DNA of 64,000 nt. Source: Nocardioides sp. zg-1228 (lineage in GTDB: Bacteria; Actinomycetota; Actinomycetes; Propionibacteriales; Nocardioidaceae). Below the pieces are notes generated by a model, which was given only the letters and a program-made list of their open reading frames with translations, did no database searches and was not told where the DNA came from. The translations under genes and the position numbers were made by a program. The stretch covers positions 3,224,001 through 3,288,000 of the forward strand of contig NZ_CP070961.1 of assembly GCF_017086465.1 (NCBI RefSeq), in the 5' to 3' direction. Shown here one piece after another: positions 48,681 through 57,649 of the stretch (its first letter is position 1; each line of letters opens with the position of its first letter).

Positions 48681-50213
48681 ATGTTGGGGTTCTGCAGGGG
48701 GGATCTGCGTCACTGGGTCCGCATGGGGATCACGGGGCTCGCCTCGTTCCTGGTGCTGGTCTGGATCGGATCGGGGTCGGACCACCCGTGGTGGGCACCG
48801 CCGTCGGCGACGACGGTGCCGACGCTCGGGGAAGGCGTCGTCAGCGGCGTCTTCGTCGCCGCAGCCGGGTGCGCAGCCATGGTCACCTGGCGCAGGCACG
48901 CCGGGGCGGTGGCCGGGTGGATCGTGGCGACCGGGGCGCTCGTCGCCGGCCAGGCGCTCGCCGTCACGCTGATCGCGCTCCACGACCCGCCGCCGCACGG
49001 GTCGAGCATGCACCTCGCCCTGCTCGTCGCCGCGCTCGTCGGCATGCTCGGCGTCGTGGTGCCGCTCCTGGCACCCGAGCGGGTGCGGCGGGTGGTCGAC
49101 GAGACGTTCGTCATCGGGCTGGGCCTCGGGCTCGTCGCCGCGGGTCACCTGCTGCTGCAGTTCCCGCGGATGCAGCCGTCGTCGCCGGCGATGCAGCTGC
49201 TCATCGGCGTGCTGATCGCCACGCACCTGCTCGCCGCCGTCCTGGTGCTCCAGCAGCGGGTCGCGTCCACTGCACTGCGCCTGCTGCTGCTGGCCACGGT
49301 CGGCGTGGTCGTCGCAGGCCAGCTGGTCCCGCCGGCCGGGCTCGCCGGCGGTGCCCTCGACGCCGCCCTGTGGGCGGCGCGCACCGCCATCGGCGCCGCC
49401 TGGCTCGGGATCGCCTGGGCGCGGCTGCGCCGCAGCCTGGAGGACGAGCGGCGCCGCCTCGACTCCTTCGAGCACGTGCTCGTCGACTCCACCCGCGAGC
49501 AGCGCGAGCGGCTCCACGAGCTGCGGAGCACGGTCGCGGGCCTGGTCTCCGGGTCGGCCCTGCTCGACCGGGCGGACATCTCTCCGCAGACCCGCGAGCG
49601 CCTGTGGGCCTCGGTGCGCCGCGAGCTCGACCGGATGGAGCGGATGCTGACCGGCGCCGGCGACTCGACCGCCGACCTGCGCCTCGACGACGCGCTGGCC
49701 CAGATCCTCGACCTCCAGCGGCTCAAGGGCCGCCGCGTCGAGCTGCACGCGACGTCCGAGGTCGTCCGAGCGCGCTTCGACGCCCTCGCCGAGGTGCTCA
49801 ACATCCTCGTCGACAACGCCGTCAAGCACGGCGGCACCGACGCCAGCGTCGTGGAGGTCACGCGCCGCGACGAGGACACCGTCGACATCACCGTGACCGA
49901 CTTCGGCCGCGGGATCCCCCTCGAGCAGCGTCCACAGATCTTCGACTGGGGTCGCCGCGGCAAAGACTCGCGTGGCGAGGGCATCGGCCTCAACGTCGCG
50001 CAGCGGCTGATGACCGAGGCCGGCGGGTCGCTGCGGCTCGCCGAGCGCGAGGGCGCCGGGTCGTCGTTCGTGATCTCGCTGCCCGCGGCTCGCGGCTCGG
50101 CCGAGAACGGGCTGGCGAACGAACTGGCCAAGGACCTGACCAAGGACCTGACCGAGGGCCTGACCACGGACCTGAGGATGGAGGACGACCGTGCCGGGCG
50201 CATCTCGCGGTGA
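48681..50213 (+). CDS. Membrane sensor histidine kinase
   Basis: A 510-residue kinase. The N-terminal half has about eight membrane helices (about 15-260) without large loops, so sensing is probably within or at the membrane. The dimerisation/phospho-acceptor helix is REQRERLHELRSTVAG (His near 280). The ATPase domain shows LNILVDNAVKHGG (N box), VTDFGRGIPLEQRP (G1) and GEGIGLNVAQRLM (G2). After the kinase core comes a repeat tail LAKDLTKDLTEGLTTDL. ATG 48681 is supported by GGGGGAG 5 nt upstream. The response regulator gene overlaps its last 23 nt. Confidence 0.92.
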   Translation: MLGFCRGDLRHWVRMGITGLASFLVLVWIGSGSDHPWWAPPSATTVPTLGEGVVSGVFVAAAGCAAMVTWRRHAGAVAGWIVATGALVAGQALAVTLIALHDPPPHGSSMHLALLVAALVGMLGVVVPLLAPERVRRVVDETFVIGLGLGLVAAGHLLLQFPRMQPSSPAMQLLIGVLIATHLLAAVLVLQQRVASTALRLLLLATVGVVVAGQLVPPAGLAGGALDAALWAARTAIGAAWLGIAWARLRRSLEDERRRLDSFEHVLVDSTREQRERLHELRSTVAGLVSGSALLDRADISPQTRERLWASVRRELDRMERMLTGAGDSTADLRLDDALAQILDLQRLKGRRVELHATSEVVRARFDALAEVLNILVDNAVKHGGTDASVVEVTRRDEDTVDITVTDFGRGIPLEQRPQIFDWGRRGKDSRGEGIGLNVAQRLMTEAGGSLRLAEREGAGSSFVISLPAARGSAENGLANELAKDLTKDLTEGLTTDLRMEDDRAGRISR

Positions 50214-50874
50214 GCACCGCGTGCTGATCATCGACGACCACGTGCTGTTCGCGGAGTCGCTCGAGCTCGCCCTGTCGCTGGAGGGCTACGACGTACGCCG
50301 CCTCGAGCCCCCCGAGGAGGGCGGCTCGATGGCGACGCTGAGATCGCTGGCCCTGCGGGCCAACCCCCGCACGGTCCTGCTCGACCTCGACCTGGGGCGG
50401 TTCGGCGACGGGATGAACCTCGTGGCGCCGCTCGCCCGGGCCAACGCCAACGTGGTCGTGCTGACCGCGTCGGACGACATCGGCCGGTGGGGTGCGTGCA
50501 TGCGGCTGGGGGCGCGCAAGGTGCTCTCCAAGAGCGGCGCGCTGCAGCAGGCGCTCGCGACCGTGCGACGACTGCACCAGGGGTTGCCGGTCGTCACCCG
50601 CGAGGAGCTCGAGTCGCTCCTCGAGGCCTGGGCGCGCGACCGCCAGGTGCACGACGACGTACGCCGCCGCCTCGACCTGCTCACCCCGCGCGAGCGGCAG
50701 GTGCTGGGGGCCCTCATCGAGGGCCGTACGGTGCGCTCGATCGCCCAGGACAGCGTGGTGTCGGAGGCCACGGTCCGTACGCAGGTCAAGTCGATCCTCG
50801 GCAAGCTCGAGGTCTCCTCGCAGCTGGCGGCCGTGGGCATGGCCAACCAGGTCGGCTGGAAGCTCGGCGCCTGA
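50191..50874 (+). CDS. NarL/LuxR-family response regulator
   Basis: A 227-residue two-domain regulator and cognate partner of the preceding kinase. The receiver (about 10-125) shows IIDDHVLF acidic pair, phospho-acceptor Asp in VLLDLDLGRFG (about 65), Thr in VLTASDD and Lys in LSKSGAL. The NarL-type HTH (about 160-222) is LTPRERQVLGALIEGRTVRSI with recognition helix SEATVRTQVKSILGKL. The GTG at 50191 follows GGAGG by about 6 nt and overlaps the kinase stop, so expression is coupled. Targets are probably the surface-polysaccharide genes starting 345 bp downstream (inferred from position). Confidence 0.93.
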   Translation: MPGASRGEHRVLIIDDHVLFAESLELALSLEGYDVRRLEPPEEGGSMATLRSLALRANPRTVLLDLDLGRFGDGMNLVAPLARANANVVVLTASDDIGRWGACMRLGARKVLSKSGALQQALATVRRLHQGLPVVTREELESLLEAWARDRQVHDDVRRRLDLLTPRERQVLGALIEGRTVRSIAQDSVVSEATVRTQVKSILGKLEVSSQLAAVGMANQVGWKLGA

Positions 50875-51218
50875 CCCAGCAGACCCCCCCGTGCGCGCGG
50901 TTGCGGCGGCCGAGGAGGGGGACCTCGGCCGCCGCCACTGGTTCGCTCGGTTCCAGGTGACGAAGCGTGGGGTTCCGCGTCACGCCAGCGGCCACCGGAG
51001 TGGCCAGTGCGGGGCTGGCCCGAGAGATGCGAACCAGTGCTGGTGCACCTCCTCGAGAGTAGGGCCGGCCCCGGCGCGGTGCCCATCCCTCCGAATGGGT
51101 ATCTCCCGGGCGCGCACCGCTTTCGCTCATTTGCGGCATGCCCCCGGCGGCGGTCCTTCCTAGGCTCACGGGAAGGTCAGCAAACGGGGTGCCTTGGGCG
51201 GTGTCCCGGAGGGGGATG
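50875..51218 (+). other. 344-bp leader/intergenic region upstream of the polysaccharide genes
   Basis: No convincing ORF or RNA fold was recognised. It contains GC-rich repeats of GGCCGA/GGCCGC near 50910-50940. CCTAGGCTC lies near 51167; TAGGCT could be a -10 but no matching -35 was found. Probably holds the promoter of the sugar-transferase operon. Confidence 0.35.
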
Positions 51219-52691
51219 GTGAGCATGACGCAGGTCGTGTCCGACGTGGTCACACCGGACGGAGGCGTGCTGGCGAGCCCGGTCCCCCGCCCGCGCAGCA
51301 TCGCCATGGTGCCGCCCCTGGCGGCCCCGGTCGCGGAGCCAGTCGCCGAGACGGTCCTCCGTCGGGCGTCGAGGCGTCGCTCGTGGCCGGCGCCGGCCCT
51401 GGACCTGGCACTCGGTGTGGCCCTCGCGGTCGGCTGGTCGGCCCTGGGCAGGGTCGGGCTGGGCGCCGCCCTGGGCATCGCGGTCGTGTGGCCGGCCGCG
51501 CTCGCGATGTCGGGCCGCTACCGCCACCAGGCCCTGGGCCACGCGCGGTCCGAGCGGCTCGCCGTGGTGCTCGGCGCCGGCGGTCGCACCGCCGTCCTCG
51601 CGCTGGCGGCGTCGCCGTGGCTCGGCGACGCCCACCCCGCGTCCCTGGGCGTGCTCGTCGCGGGACTCACCGTCGCCAGTGCCGTCCCGTTCGTCGGCCC
51701 CGGACGCTCCCGGCCCCGCGTCGTGCTCGCGGGCAAGCCGCGCGCGGTCCGTGAGGCCGCGGCGCAGCTGCGGGCGAGCGGCACCCACGAGGTGGTCGCC
51801 GCCTGCCTGACCCGGGCCTCGGCGACACCGATCGAGGGCGACGTGCCCGTCTACGTCGGCCTCGAGTCGTCCTCGGCGGCCGCGGACGACCACCGCGCCG
51901 ACGCGCTCGTGGTGCTGCCCGGAGCGCGCCTGTCACCCGTCGAGGTGCGACGACTGCACTGGTCACTGGGCAAGGTCGGCACCGAGCTCTTCCTGGGCAC
52001 GGGCCTCCTCGACGTCGAGCCGCAGCGCACCCGCGTCATGTCGACAGCGGGCCTCGACGTGCTCCACGTCGGCAAGCCGGCGCTGCACGGCCCGCGCCGG
52101 GTGCTCAAGGACCTCGTCGAGCGCACGCTCGCCCTCGTCGCCCTCGTCCTCGCCCTGCCGCTGATCGCGGTCCTGGCCGTGGCGATCCGCCGCGAGACGC
52201 CGGGACCGGCGTTCTTCCGCCAGGAGCGCATCGGGCGCGACGGCGTGCCGTTCACGATGCTCAAGCTGCGCTCGATGGGGGTCGACGCCGAGTCGGTGCG
52301 GACCGGGCTGGCCGACGACAACGAGAAGGACGGCGTCCTGTTCAAGATCGCCCACGACCCGCGGATCACCCGGCTGGGCAGCCGGCTGCGCCGCTACTCC
52401 CTCGACGAGCTGCCCCAGCTGTGGAACGTCGTGCGGGGTGACATGTCGCTGGTCGGTCCCCGTCCGGCGCTGCCGTGCGAGGTCGCCCAGTACGACGTCG
52501 ACCCCCGGCGCCGGCTCGTGGTCAAGCCGGGAGTGACGGGCCTGTGGCAGGTGTCGGGTCGCTCCGACCTCACCTGGGCGGAGTCGGTGCGCCTCGACCT
52601 GAAGTACGTCGAGAACTGGTCGCTGCGCCTCGACCTCTCGATCCTCGTCCGCACCGTGAGCGCCGTGCTCGGGCACCGCGGCGCCTACTGA
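51219..52691 (+). CDS. Undecaprenyl-phosphate sugar phosphotransferase (exopolysaccharide initiation, WbaP/ExoY type)
   Basis: Starts polysaccharide repeat synthesis by moving a sugar phosphate to undecaprenyl phosphate at the membrane. About 490 residues: four N-terminal helices (about 60-160), a central soluble region and the C-terminal transferase (about 290-490). Motifs: VERTLALVALVLALPLIAVL, ETPGPAFFRQERIGRDG, FTMLKLRSMGVDAE, RRYSLDELPQLWNVVRGDM, LVGPRPALP and KPGVTGLWQVSGRSDLTW, all of the bacterial sugar transferase family. The start codon lies after GGAGGGGG: GTG 51219 is best placed; ATG 51216 and 51225 are alternatives. Confidence 0.93.
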   Translation: MSMTQVVSDVVTPDGGVLASPVPRPRSIAMVPPLAAPVAEPVAETVLRRASRRRSWPAPALDLALGVALAVGWSALGRVGLGAALGIAVVWPAALAMSGRYRHQALGHARSERLAVVLGAGGRTAVLALAASPWLGDAHPASLGVLVAGLTVASAVPFVGPGRSRPRVVLAGKPRAVREAAAQLRASGTHEVVAACLTRASATPIEGDVPVYVGLESSSAAADDHRADALVVLPGARLSPVEVRRLHWSLGKVGTELFLGTGLLDVEPQRTRVMSTAGLDVLHVGKPALHGPRRVLKDLVERTLALVALVLALPLIAVLAVAIRRETPGPAFFRQERIGRDGVPFTMLKLRSMGVDAESVRTGLADDNEKDGVLFKIAHDPRITRLGSRLRRYSLDELPQLWNVVRGDMSLVGPRPALPCEVAQYDVDPRRRLVVKPGVTGLWQVSGRSDLTWAESVRLDLKYVENWSLRLDLSILVRTVSAVLGHRGAY

Positions 52692-52737
52692 TCACGCGAC
52701 CTTTCGTTCCACCAACGACCGTGGGGGTCGCCAGTCC

Positions 52738-53502
52738 ATGAACACCAGACGATCGCGCAACGCCGGGCTCGGCGTCGCAGCCTGCCTCGTCCTCGTCCTC
52801 GGCGGCTGCGGCGCCGATGCGACGTCTCCCGACGACGCGCCCGGCTCGTCCCCGGCCGCGACGGGCTCGGCCGGCTCGCCTTCGCCGTCCGCTGGCACGG
52901 CGGACGGGGAGGCAGACAGGAACGCAGACGGGGAGTCGGGCGGAGGGCCGGGCGGCTCGGGGGCTGCCACGACCGGCGACAGCGACAGCAGCGTCGCCGG
53001 CGACGCCGGCGACGAGGCACCCGACCCGCCCGGAGACGGCGACGGCGACGGCGCGAGCCCCGGGACCGAGGGGCCGCCGGCGCCCGAGGCTCCGGTCACC
53101 GGCCTCGCCGAGCTCCTCCCGCCGGCCGACCCCGCGCCGCTCGTGACGTCGCCCCTCCCGCGGGCGGCGAGCGCGCGGGGACGCCTGGTGCGACGGTTCC
53201 CGGCCGCCCTGCGCCCCACCCGCTCCGCGGCGGTGCAGAGCAGCAGCGTCTCGCCCTCGGGCGACCGCCTCCAGGTCGGGCTGGTCGCGTCGACCGCGCT
53301 GTCCGCGTCCCAGGTGCTCCTCGCCTACCGCACCCGCCTCGCTCGCCGGGGTCTGGTCGAGACGGCCGCGCCGCCGGCCGTCGCCGGCTCGCAGGCGGCC
53401 GCCTTCCGGCGCGGCGGCAGCATCGTGACCGTGACGGTGACCCCGCGCGGGTCGGGGGCGACGTACTCGCTCCACGCCTCGCTGCGCGCCGGGCGCGGAT
53501 GA
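52738..53502 (+). CDS. Lipoprotein with Gly/Ser/Asp-rich linker, unknown function
   Basis: A 254-residue lipoprotein: signal LGVAACLVLVLGGC, Cys near residue 24. A long low-complexity linker (about 25-130) of Gly, Ser, Asp, Pro and Thr (DADGEADRNADGESGGGPGG style) ends in a small folded domain (about 155-250: SVSPSGDRLQVGLVASTALSASQ; YRTRLARRGLVETAAPP). The linker resembles cell-wall-spanning spacers. It follows the sugar transferase by 46 bp and precedes the MFS gene by 4 bp. Folded-domain function not recognised. Confidence 0.8.
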   Translation: MNTRRSRNAGLGVAACLVLVLGGCGADATSPDDAPGSSPAATGSAGSPSPSAGTADGEADRNADGESGGGPGGSGAATTGDSDSSVAGDAGDEAPDPPGDGDGDGASPGTEGPPAPEAPVTGLAELLPPADPAPLVTSPLPRAASARGRLVRRFPAALRPTRSAAVQSSSVSPSGDRLQVGLVASTALSASQVLLAYRTRLARRGLVETAAPPAVAGSQAAAFRRGGSIVTVTVTPRGSGATYSLHASLRAGRG

Positions 53503-53506
53503 GCCG

Positions 53507-54814
53507 GTGTACATCTCGCTCCGCGACCGGCCGGCGGCCGGCGCGACCACGACCGGCACCACGACCGGCACCACGACCGGCACCACGACCGGCACCACGA
53601 CCGGCACCGCCACCACCCGGCCGCCGGTCGGCCGGGTCGTCGTCACGCTGGGGATCGTCTCGCTGCTGACCGACGTGTCGTCGGAGTCGGTCTCGGCGAT
53701 CCTCCCGCTCTACCTCACGGTCGTCGTCGGCCTCACGCCCGTGGCGTACGGGCTCATCGACGGCCTCTACCAGGGCGTCAGCGCGCTCGTGCGCCTCGGG
53801 GGCGGGTGGCTGGCCGATGCCTCCGACCGTCCCAAGTGGGTGGCGTTCCTGGGCTACGGCCTCTCGGCGGTGGCTCGCGTGTTCCTGCTCTTCGCCAGCG
53901 GGGCGGCCGGGATCGCGGCCGTCGTGACCGCCGACCGGATCGGCAAGGGGATCCGCACCGCTCCGCGCGACGCGATGATCAGCACCGCGGCCCCGACCGA
54001 GCACCTCGCGCGGGCCTTCGGCGTGCACCGGATGCTCGACACGATCGGCGCGGCCCTCGGCCCGCTGATCGCGTTCGGCCTGCTGGTGCTCGTGCCCGAC
54101 GGCTACTCGGTGGTGCTCGTGGTCTCCCTCGCGTTCGCCCTGGCCGGCGTGGCGCTGCTGGGGCTGCTCGGCCCCGACGTGCGCGCCCGGCGCGACGCGG
54201 CCCCGACCGGGCCCACGCCGCCGCCCTTCCGATGGCGCGACCTGACCGACCCGCGGCTGCGTCCGCTGCTCGCGGTCGCCGCGGTGCTGGGCCTGCTGAC
54301 GGTGGGCGACGGGTTCATCTACCTCGCCCTGCTCGACCACGGCGGCATCAACGTCACCTGGTTCCCCCTGTTCTACGTCGGCACCAACGTGGCCTACCTG
54401 CTGCTCGCCGTGCCGATCGGGCGCCTGGCCGACCGGGTCGGGCGGGCCCGCACCCTGGTCGTGGGACACCTGGCCCTCGTCGGGGCCTACCTGTGCGCCG
54501 TGCTCCCGACCTCGACCGCCGCCGCCACCGTCGGCACGCTGGTCCTGCTGGGCACGTTCTACGCCGCGACCGACGGCGTCATCGCCGCGATCGCCGGGCG
54601 GCTCGTGCCCGTGCAGGCCCGCACCAGCGGCATCGCCGCGGCCCAGACCGTGGTGGCCCTGGCCCGGATGCTCGCCTCGGCCGGCTTCGGCGTGCTGTGG
54701 CTGCTGCTCGGCCCCGCAGGCGCCATGGCGACCGTCGCGGCGCTGCTCACCGTGGCCGTCCTCGCCGCCGCCACCCGCGTCGCGCGACTGGACGGCGCGG
54801 CGGTCACCTCGTGA
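53507..54814 (+). CDS. MFS transporter with N-terminal TTTG repeats
   Basis: A 435-residue major facilitator with 12 helices (about 45-430). The helix 2-3 loop motif GGGWLADASDRPKWVAF and the 8-9 counterpart GRLADRVGRART are present. Helix content such as LGIVSLLTDVSSESVSAILP is of the YfcJ/multidrug-sugar type. The first ~40 residues carry five Thr-Thr-Thr-Gly repeats encoded by a 12-bp VNTR (53546-53605), which is unusual for an MFS protein and probably a flexible cytoplasmic extension. The start is GTG 53507. The next gene overlaps by 4 bp (GTGA). The exported or imported substrate is unknown. Confidence 0.88.
   Translation: MYISLRDRPAAGATTTGTTTGTTTGTTTGTTTGTATTRPPVGRVVVTLGIVSLLTDVSSESVSAILPLYLTVVVGLTPVAYGLIDGLYQGVSALVRLGGGWLADASDRPKWVAFLGYGLSAVARVFLLFASGAAGIAAVVTADRIGKGIRTAPRDAMISTAAPTEHLARAFGVHRMLDTIGAALGPLIAFGLLVLVPDGYSVVLVVSLAFALAGVALLGLLGPDVRARRDAAPTGPTPPPFRWRDLTDPRLRPLLAVAAVLGLLTVGDGFIYLALLDHGGINVTWFPLFYVGTNVAYLLLAVPIGRLADRVGRARTLVVGHLALVGAYLCAVLPTSTAAATVGTLVLLGTFYAATDGVIAAIAGRLVPVQARTSGIAAAQTVVALARMLASAGFGVLWLLLGPAGAMATVAALLTVAVLAAATRVARLDGAAVTS
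53546..53605 (+). repeat. 12-bp VNTR, five perfect copies, in the MFS gene
   Basis: ACCACGACCGGC is repeated five times without change and in frame, encoding TTTG five times near the MFS N-terminus. Being a multiple of 3, copy-number change would keep the frame. Confidence 0.9.
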
Positions 54815-55827
54815 GCGTCCGCGCGCGCGTGCTGGCGTTCGTCGCCCTGACGGTGCTCCTCGCGGTCGCCGCGACCGGCTATGTCGTGGTCGAGCGGCGA
54901 GAGGTGCGCGCCGAGCGCGCGGCCGAGCCCGACGCCGAGCAGGCGCCGATCACGTCGGTGACCACGGGACCGCGGATCGTCTTCCGCCACACCGGCACCG
55001 ACAGCGAGTACGGCGTCGTGGCGGTCGTGCCGCTCGACGACCCCGACGGACCCCGGGCGTTCACCGACGTCTCGTGCGACCGCGTCGCGGCGCGCAGCAC
55101 CGGCGCGTCCTGCCTGGTCACCGACCCCGGCGTCACGACGTCCTTCGAGGCGCGCACGTTCGACGCGGACTGGCGGGAGGTCGGGCGCGAGGACCTGCCC
55201 GGCATCCCGAGCCGCACGCGGCTCAGTCCCGACGGGACCCTCGTGGCCTCCACCGTCTTCGTGGCCGGGCACTCCTACATGTCGACCGGCTTCTCCACCG
55301 CCACCGAGGTCCACGCGGTCGACGGCGACGAGCGGTGGGGCAACCTGGAGGACTTCCAGCTCGTGGTCGACGGCCGCCGGGTCAACCCGGTCGACCGCAA
55401 CGTGTGGGGGGTGACCTTCGCCGACGACGAGACGTTCTACGCGACCGTCGCGACGGGTGGGCGCACGTGGCTGGTCGAGGGCGACCTCGCCGAGCGCACG
55501 CTGACCTCGATCTCGTCCGACGCCGAGTGCCCCTCGATCTCCCCCGACGGCACCCGGGTGGCGTTCAAGGTCGACGTCGACCCGGGCAGCCGGGTCGTGT
55601 GGCAGGTCGCGGTCCAGGACCTCGCCACGGGCGAGCGGACGCTGCTCGTCGAGGGGCCGCGCGGGCTCGACGACCAGGTCGAGTGGCTCGACGACGACAC
55701 GATCCTCTACGGGATGCCGCGCACCGACGAGCCCGGCGTGACCGACACCTGGGCGGTCGACACGACCCCGGACGCGACTCCGCGCCTGCTCATCGAGCAG
55801 GCGTGGTCGGCCACCGTCGTGCGTTAG
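54811..55827 (+). CDS. Membrane-anchored TolB/WD40-like beta-propeller protein
   Basis: A 338-residue protein: single N-terminal membrane helix (about 7-27, VLAFVALTVLLAVAATGYV), then repeated beta-propeller blades with the TolB-type SPDGT motif (RTRLSPDGTLVAS; CPSISPDGTRVAF) and WDL-like ends (TWLVEGDLAE, VTDTWAVDT). It is extracytoplasmic and has no catalytic motif. It is coupled to the MFS gene by GTGA and meets the convergent asparagine-synthase-like gene with a 4-bp overlap of stops. Perhaps a scaffold for the polysaccharide complex; role inferred from location only. Confidence 0.8.
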   Translation: MSVRARVLAFVALTVLLAVAATGYVVVERREVRAERAAEPDAEQAPITSVTTGPRIVFRHTGTDSEYGVVAVVPLDDPDGPRAFTDVSCDRVAARSTGASCLVTDPGVTTSFEARTFDADWREVGREDLPGIPSRTRLSPDGTLVASTVFVAGHSYMSTGFSTATEVHAVDGDERWGNLEDFQLVVDGRRVNPVDRNVWGVTFADDETFYATVATGGRTWLVEGDLAERTLTSISSDAECPSISPDGTRVAFKVDVDPGSRVVWQVAVQDLATGERTLLVEGPRGLDDQVEWLDDDTILYGMPRTDEPGVTDTWAVDTTPDATPRLLIEQAWSATVVR

Positions 55828-57566
55828 CAGCCGGATGCAGGCGGCAGCGTGGAGAGGTTGAGGACGTACGCCACGGTGCTGGGCGCCGGGTCCATCTCGC
55901 CGCCGACCAGCCGGTCGAGCCAGGCGTCGTCGAGCACCTGGTGCTCGCGGGCGGTGTCGAGCAGATCGGGATGTCGGCGCCAGTGCTCCACCACGCGCCT
56001 GGCCAGCACCACGCCGCCGGCGGGCGGCCGGGTGGTGCTCGACAGGCGCTGTCGCGCCTTGGCGACAGCCCTGCGGGACACCGTCCGCGCGGCTCGCGCC
56101 GTGGTGGCGAGCCCGGGTCTGGCGAACGCCTCCGGCGGTGGCCGGCCGTCGAGAGGCACCCTGCCGAGCTCGGGGTCGAGGGACATCTGGAGACGGGCGA
56201 GGAACACCGACCGCCGCTTGCTCGCCGGCGACATGGCCTGGGCGATGGCGATGAATCGGTCGTCCAGCATCGGGTTGGCCACGGACCGGTCCGTGCACAC
56301 CGCGGTGTCGGTGACCCCAGCCCAGCGCTGCATGCGCTGCTCGAGGTAGAAGTCGTCGGTGGCGGCGAGCCATTCCTTGCCGGTGGCGGACATCAGTCGG
56401 TGGATCCGGTCGACGGCCACGTCCTCGGCGGCCTCGCGCAGCGGTGACACCAGGGCCTCGGGATCGATGCCCTCGTTGGCGAACATCCGCCACCCGGCCA
56501 GGCGGGCCACCCGCGCACGCGTCACTGCCGTGCTCCGCGAGGGCCCCAGGTAGTAGAAGCCGCGGGCCACCTCTCCCCCCAGCCCTGCGATGCGGTGCCC
56601 CTGGTCGAAGCCTTGCTCGACCACGGTCAGGGCCGCCAGCGCGAGCGGATCGGCCATCTCCTCGAGTCTCAGGCTCGCCTCGACCGCCAACGCGTGGGCC
56701 TCCTCGGCGCTCAGGCCGTCGAGGCTCTCCAGCTTCTCGACCTGGTGCCGGAGCCCGGTGCGGGCGGCGATCTCCCCAGCGATCGCGGCGTCGGGCGAGC
56801 CCGGCACGCCCAGCGTCATGGCGCGCAGCCCGCGGCGCAGCTCCGGCGGGACCGCGCTGAGGAGGATCCGGGAGTCCTGGCCACCCGTGAGCTGCAGCGT
56901 CGCGTCGGGATGATCGGTGACATAGGCCGTGAGGTGGGTGCGCAGCATGTCGGTGGCAGCGGCCACCCCATCGTCGAGGTCCAGGGGCGCGATCGGGGCC
57001 GGCCGGCCGTCCTCGAGCTCGACTCGCCCGGAACGGAGGCGTACGAGGTGGCCGGGGGCGAGCTTGGTGACCCCGGCGTACAAGGTGCTCTGACCGACCT
57101 GCCAACCGAGCAGGCTCTGGACGGCGAGCGCTTCCCGGTCCACGCCGTGCCCCCCCAGCGACCCCAGGACGCGAGCCGACGTGCTCAGCGCTGCGCAGCC
57201 GTCCCACTGCGCGTGGTAGAGGTGGCGGAACCCGAGCGCGTCGGTGACGGCCACCGCCTCGTCGTCCGAGATCCGGCGGAAGGCACCGAAGGGGGGCAGG
57301 ATCTCGGCGAGACCCGCGAGGTCCTCGGCCTCGAGCAGGCGGACGACGTCGGCGTCGGTGAGCTGGCGCTCGCGCCGTCGTGCCACGCGGGCGAGCGCGG
57401 CGTAGCCGGTGCCGTCGAGGCGGAGGCCGCCCCACGTCGCGACGAGCAGGCCACCCGTCTCCTGGAGGTCCGCCTCGCCGATGCGCGCCACCGCGAGCGC
57501 CTCGCGCACCTCGCCGGCAGTGGGGGCGGCAACACCGCGCGACACGCAGAGGACCCCGGGCTGCAT
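55824..57566 (-). CDS. Asparagine synthase-like protein without glutaminase Cys
   Basis: A 580-residue protein with an AsnB-like layout. The N-terminal part (about 1-190) is glutaminase-like but starts MQPGVLCVSRG, so the essential Cys2 nucleophile is absent. The C-terminal synthetase domain has an ATP-pyrophosphatase loop LTGGQDSRILLS (about 225-237), a variant of SGGxDS. Later motifs include SVANPMLDDRFIAIAQAM. It probably activates a carboxylate with ATP and attaches an amine other than glutamine-derived ammonia, as in amidotransferase homologues of EPS clusters and lasso cyclases. A hairpin terminator precedes it. Substrate unknown. Confidence 0.82.
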   Translation of the reverse strand: MQPGVLCVSRGVAAPTAGEVREALAVARIGEADLQETGGLLVATWGGLRLDGTGYAALARVARRRERQLTDADVVRLLEAEDLAGLAEILPPFGAFRRISDDEAVAVTDALGFRHLYHAQWDGCAALSTSARVLGSLGGHGVDREALAVQSLLGWQVGQSTLYAGVTKLAPGHLVRLRSGRVELEDGRPAPIAPLDLDDGVAAATDMLRTHLTAYVTDHPDATLQLTGGQDSRILLSAVPPELRRGLRAMTLGVPGSPDAAIAGEIAARTGLRHQVEKLESLDGLSAEEAHALAVEASLRLEEMADPLALAALTVVEQGFDQGHRIAGLGGEVARGFYYLGPSRSTAVTRARVARLAGWRMFANEGIDPEALVSPLREAAEDVAVDRIHRLMSATGKEWLAATDDFYLEQRMQRWAGVTDTAVCTDRSVANPMLDDRFIAIAQAMSPASKRRSVFLARLQMSLDPELGRVPLDGRPPPEAFARPGLATTARAARTVSRRAVAKARQRLSSTTRPPAGGVVLARRVVEHWRRHPDLLDTAREHQVLDDAWLDRLVGGEMDPAPSTVAYVLNLSTLPPASGC

Positions 57567-57591
57567 GCCGCCAGCCTAGGGCCGGATCGCC

Positions 57592-57625
57592 GCGTGCTCC
57601 TGCCCAATCCTGGGCAGGAGCACGC
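57592..57625 (-). terminator. Hairpin terminator with perfect 15-bp stem
   Basis: GCGTGCTCCTGCCCA, loop ATCC, TGGGCAGGAGCACGC. It lies 24 bp after the end of the leftward beta-helix gene and before the asparagine-synthase-like gene. No T-tract. Confidence 0.8.
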
Positions 57626-57649
57626 AGAGGTGGAGGCGGTCGGACGGGC

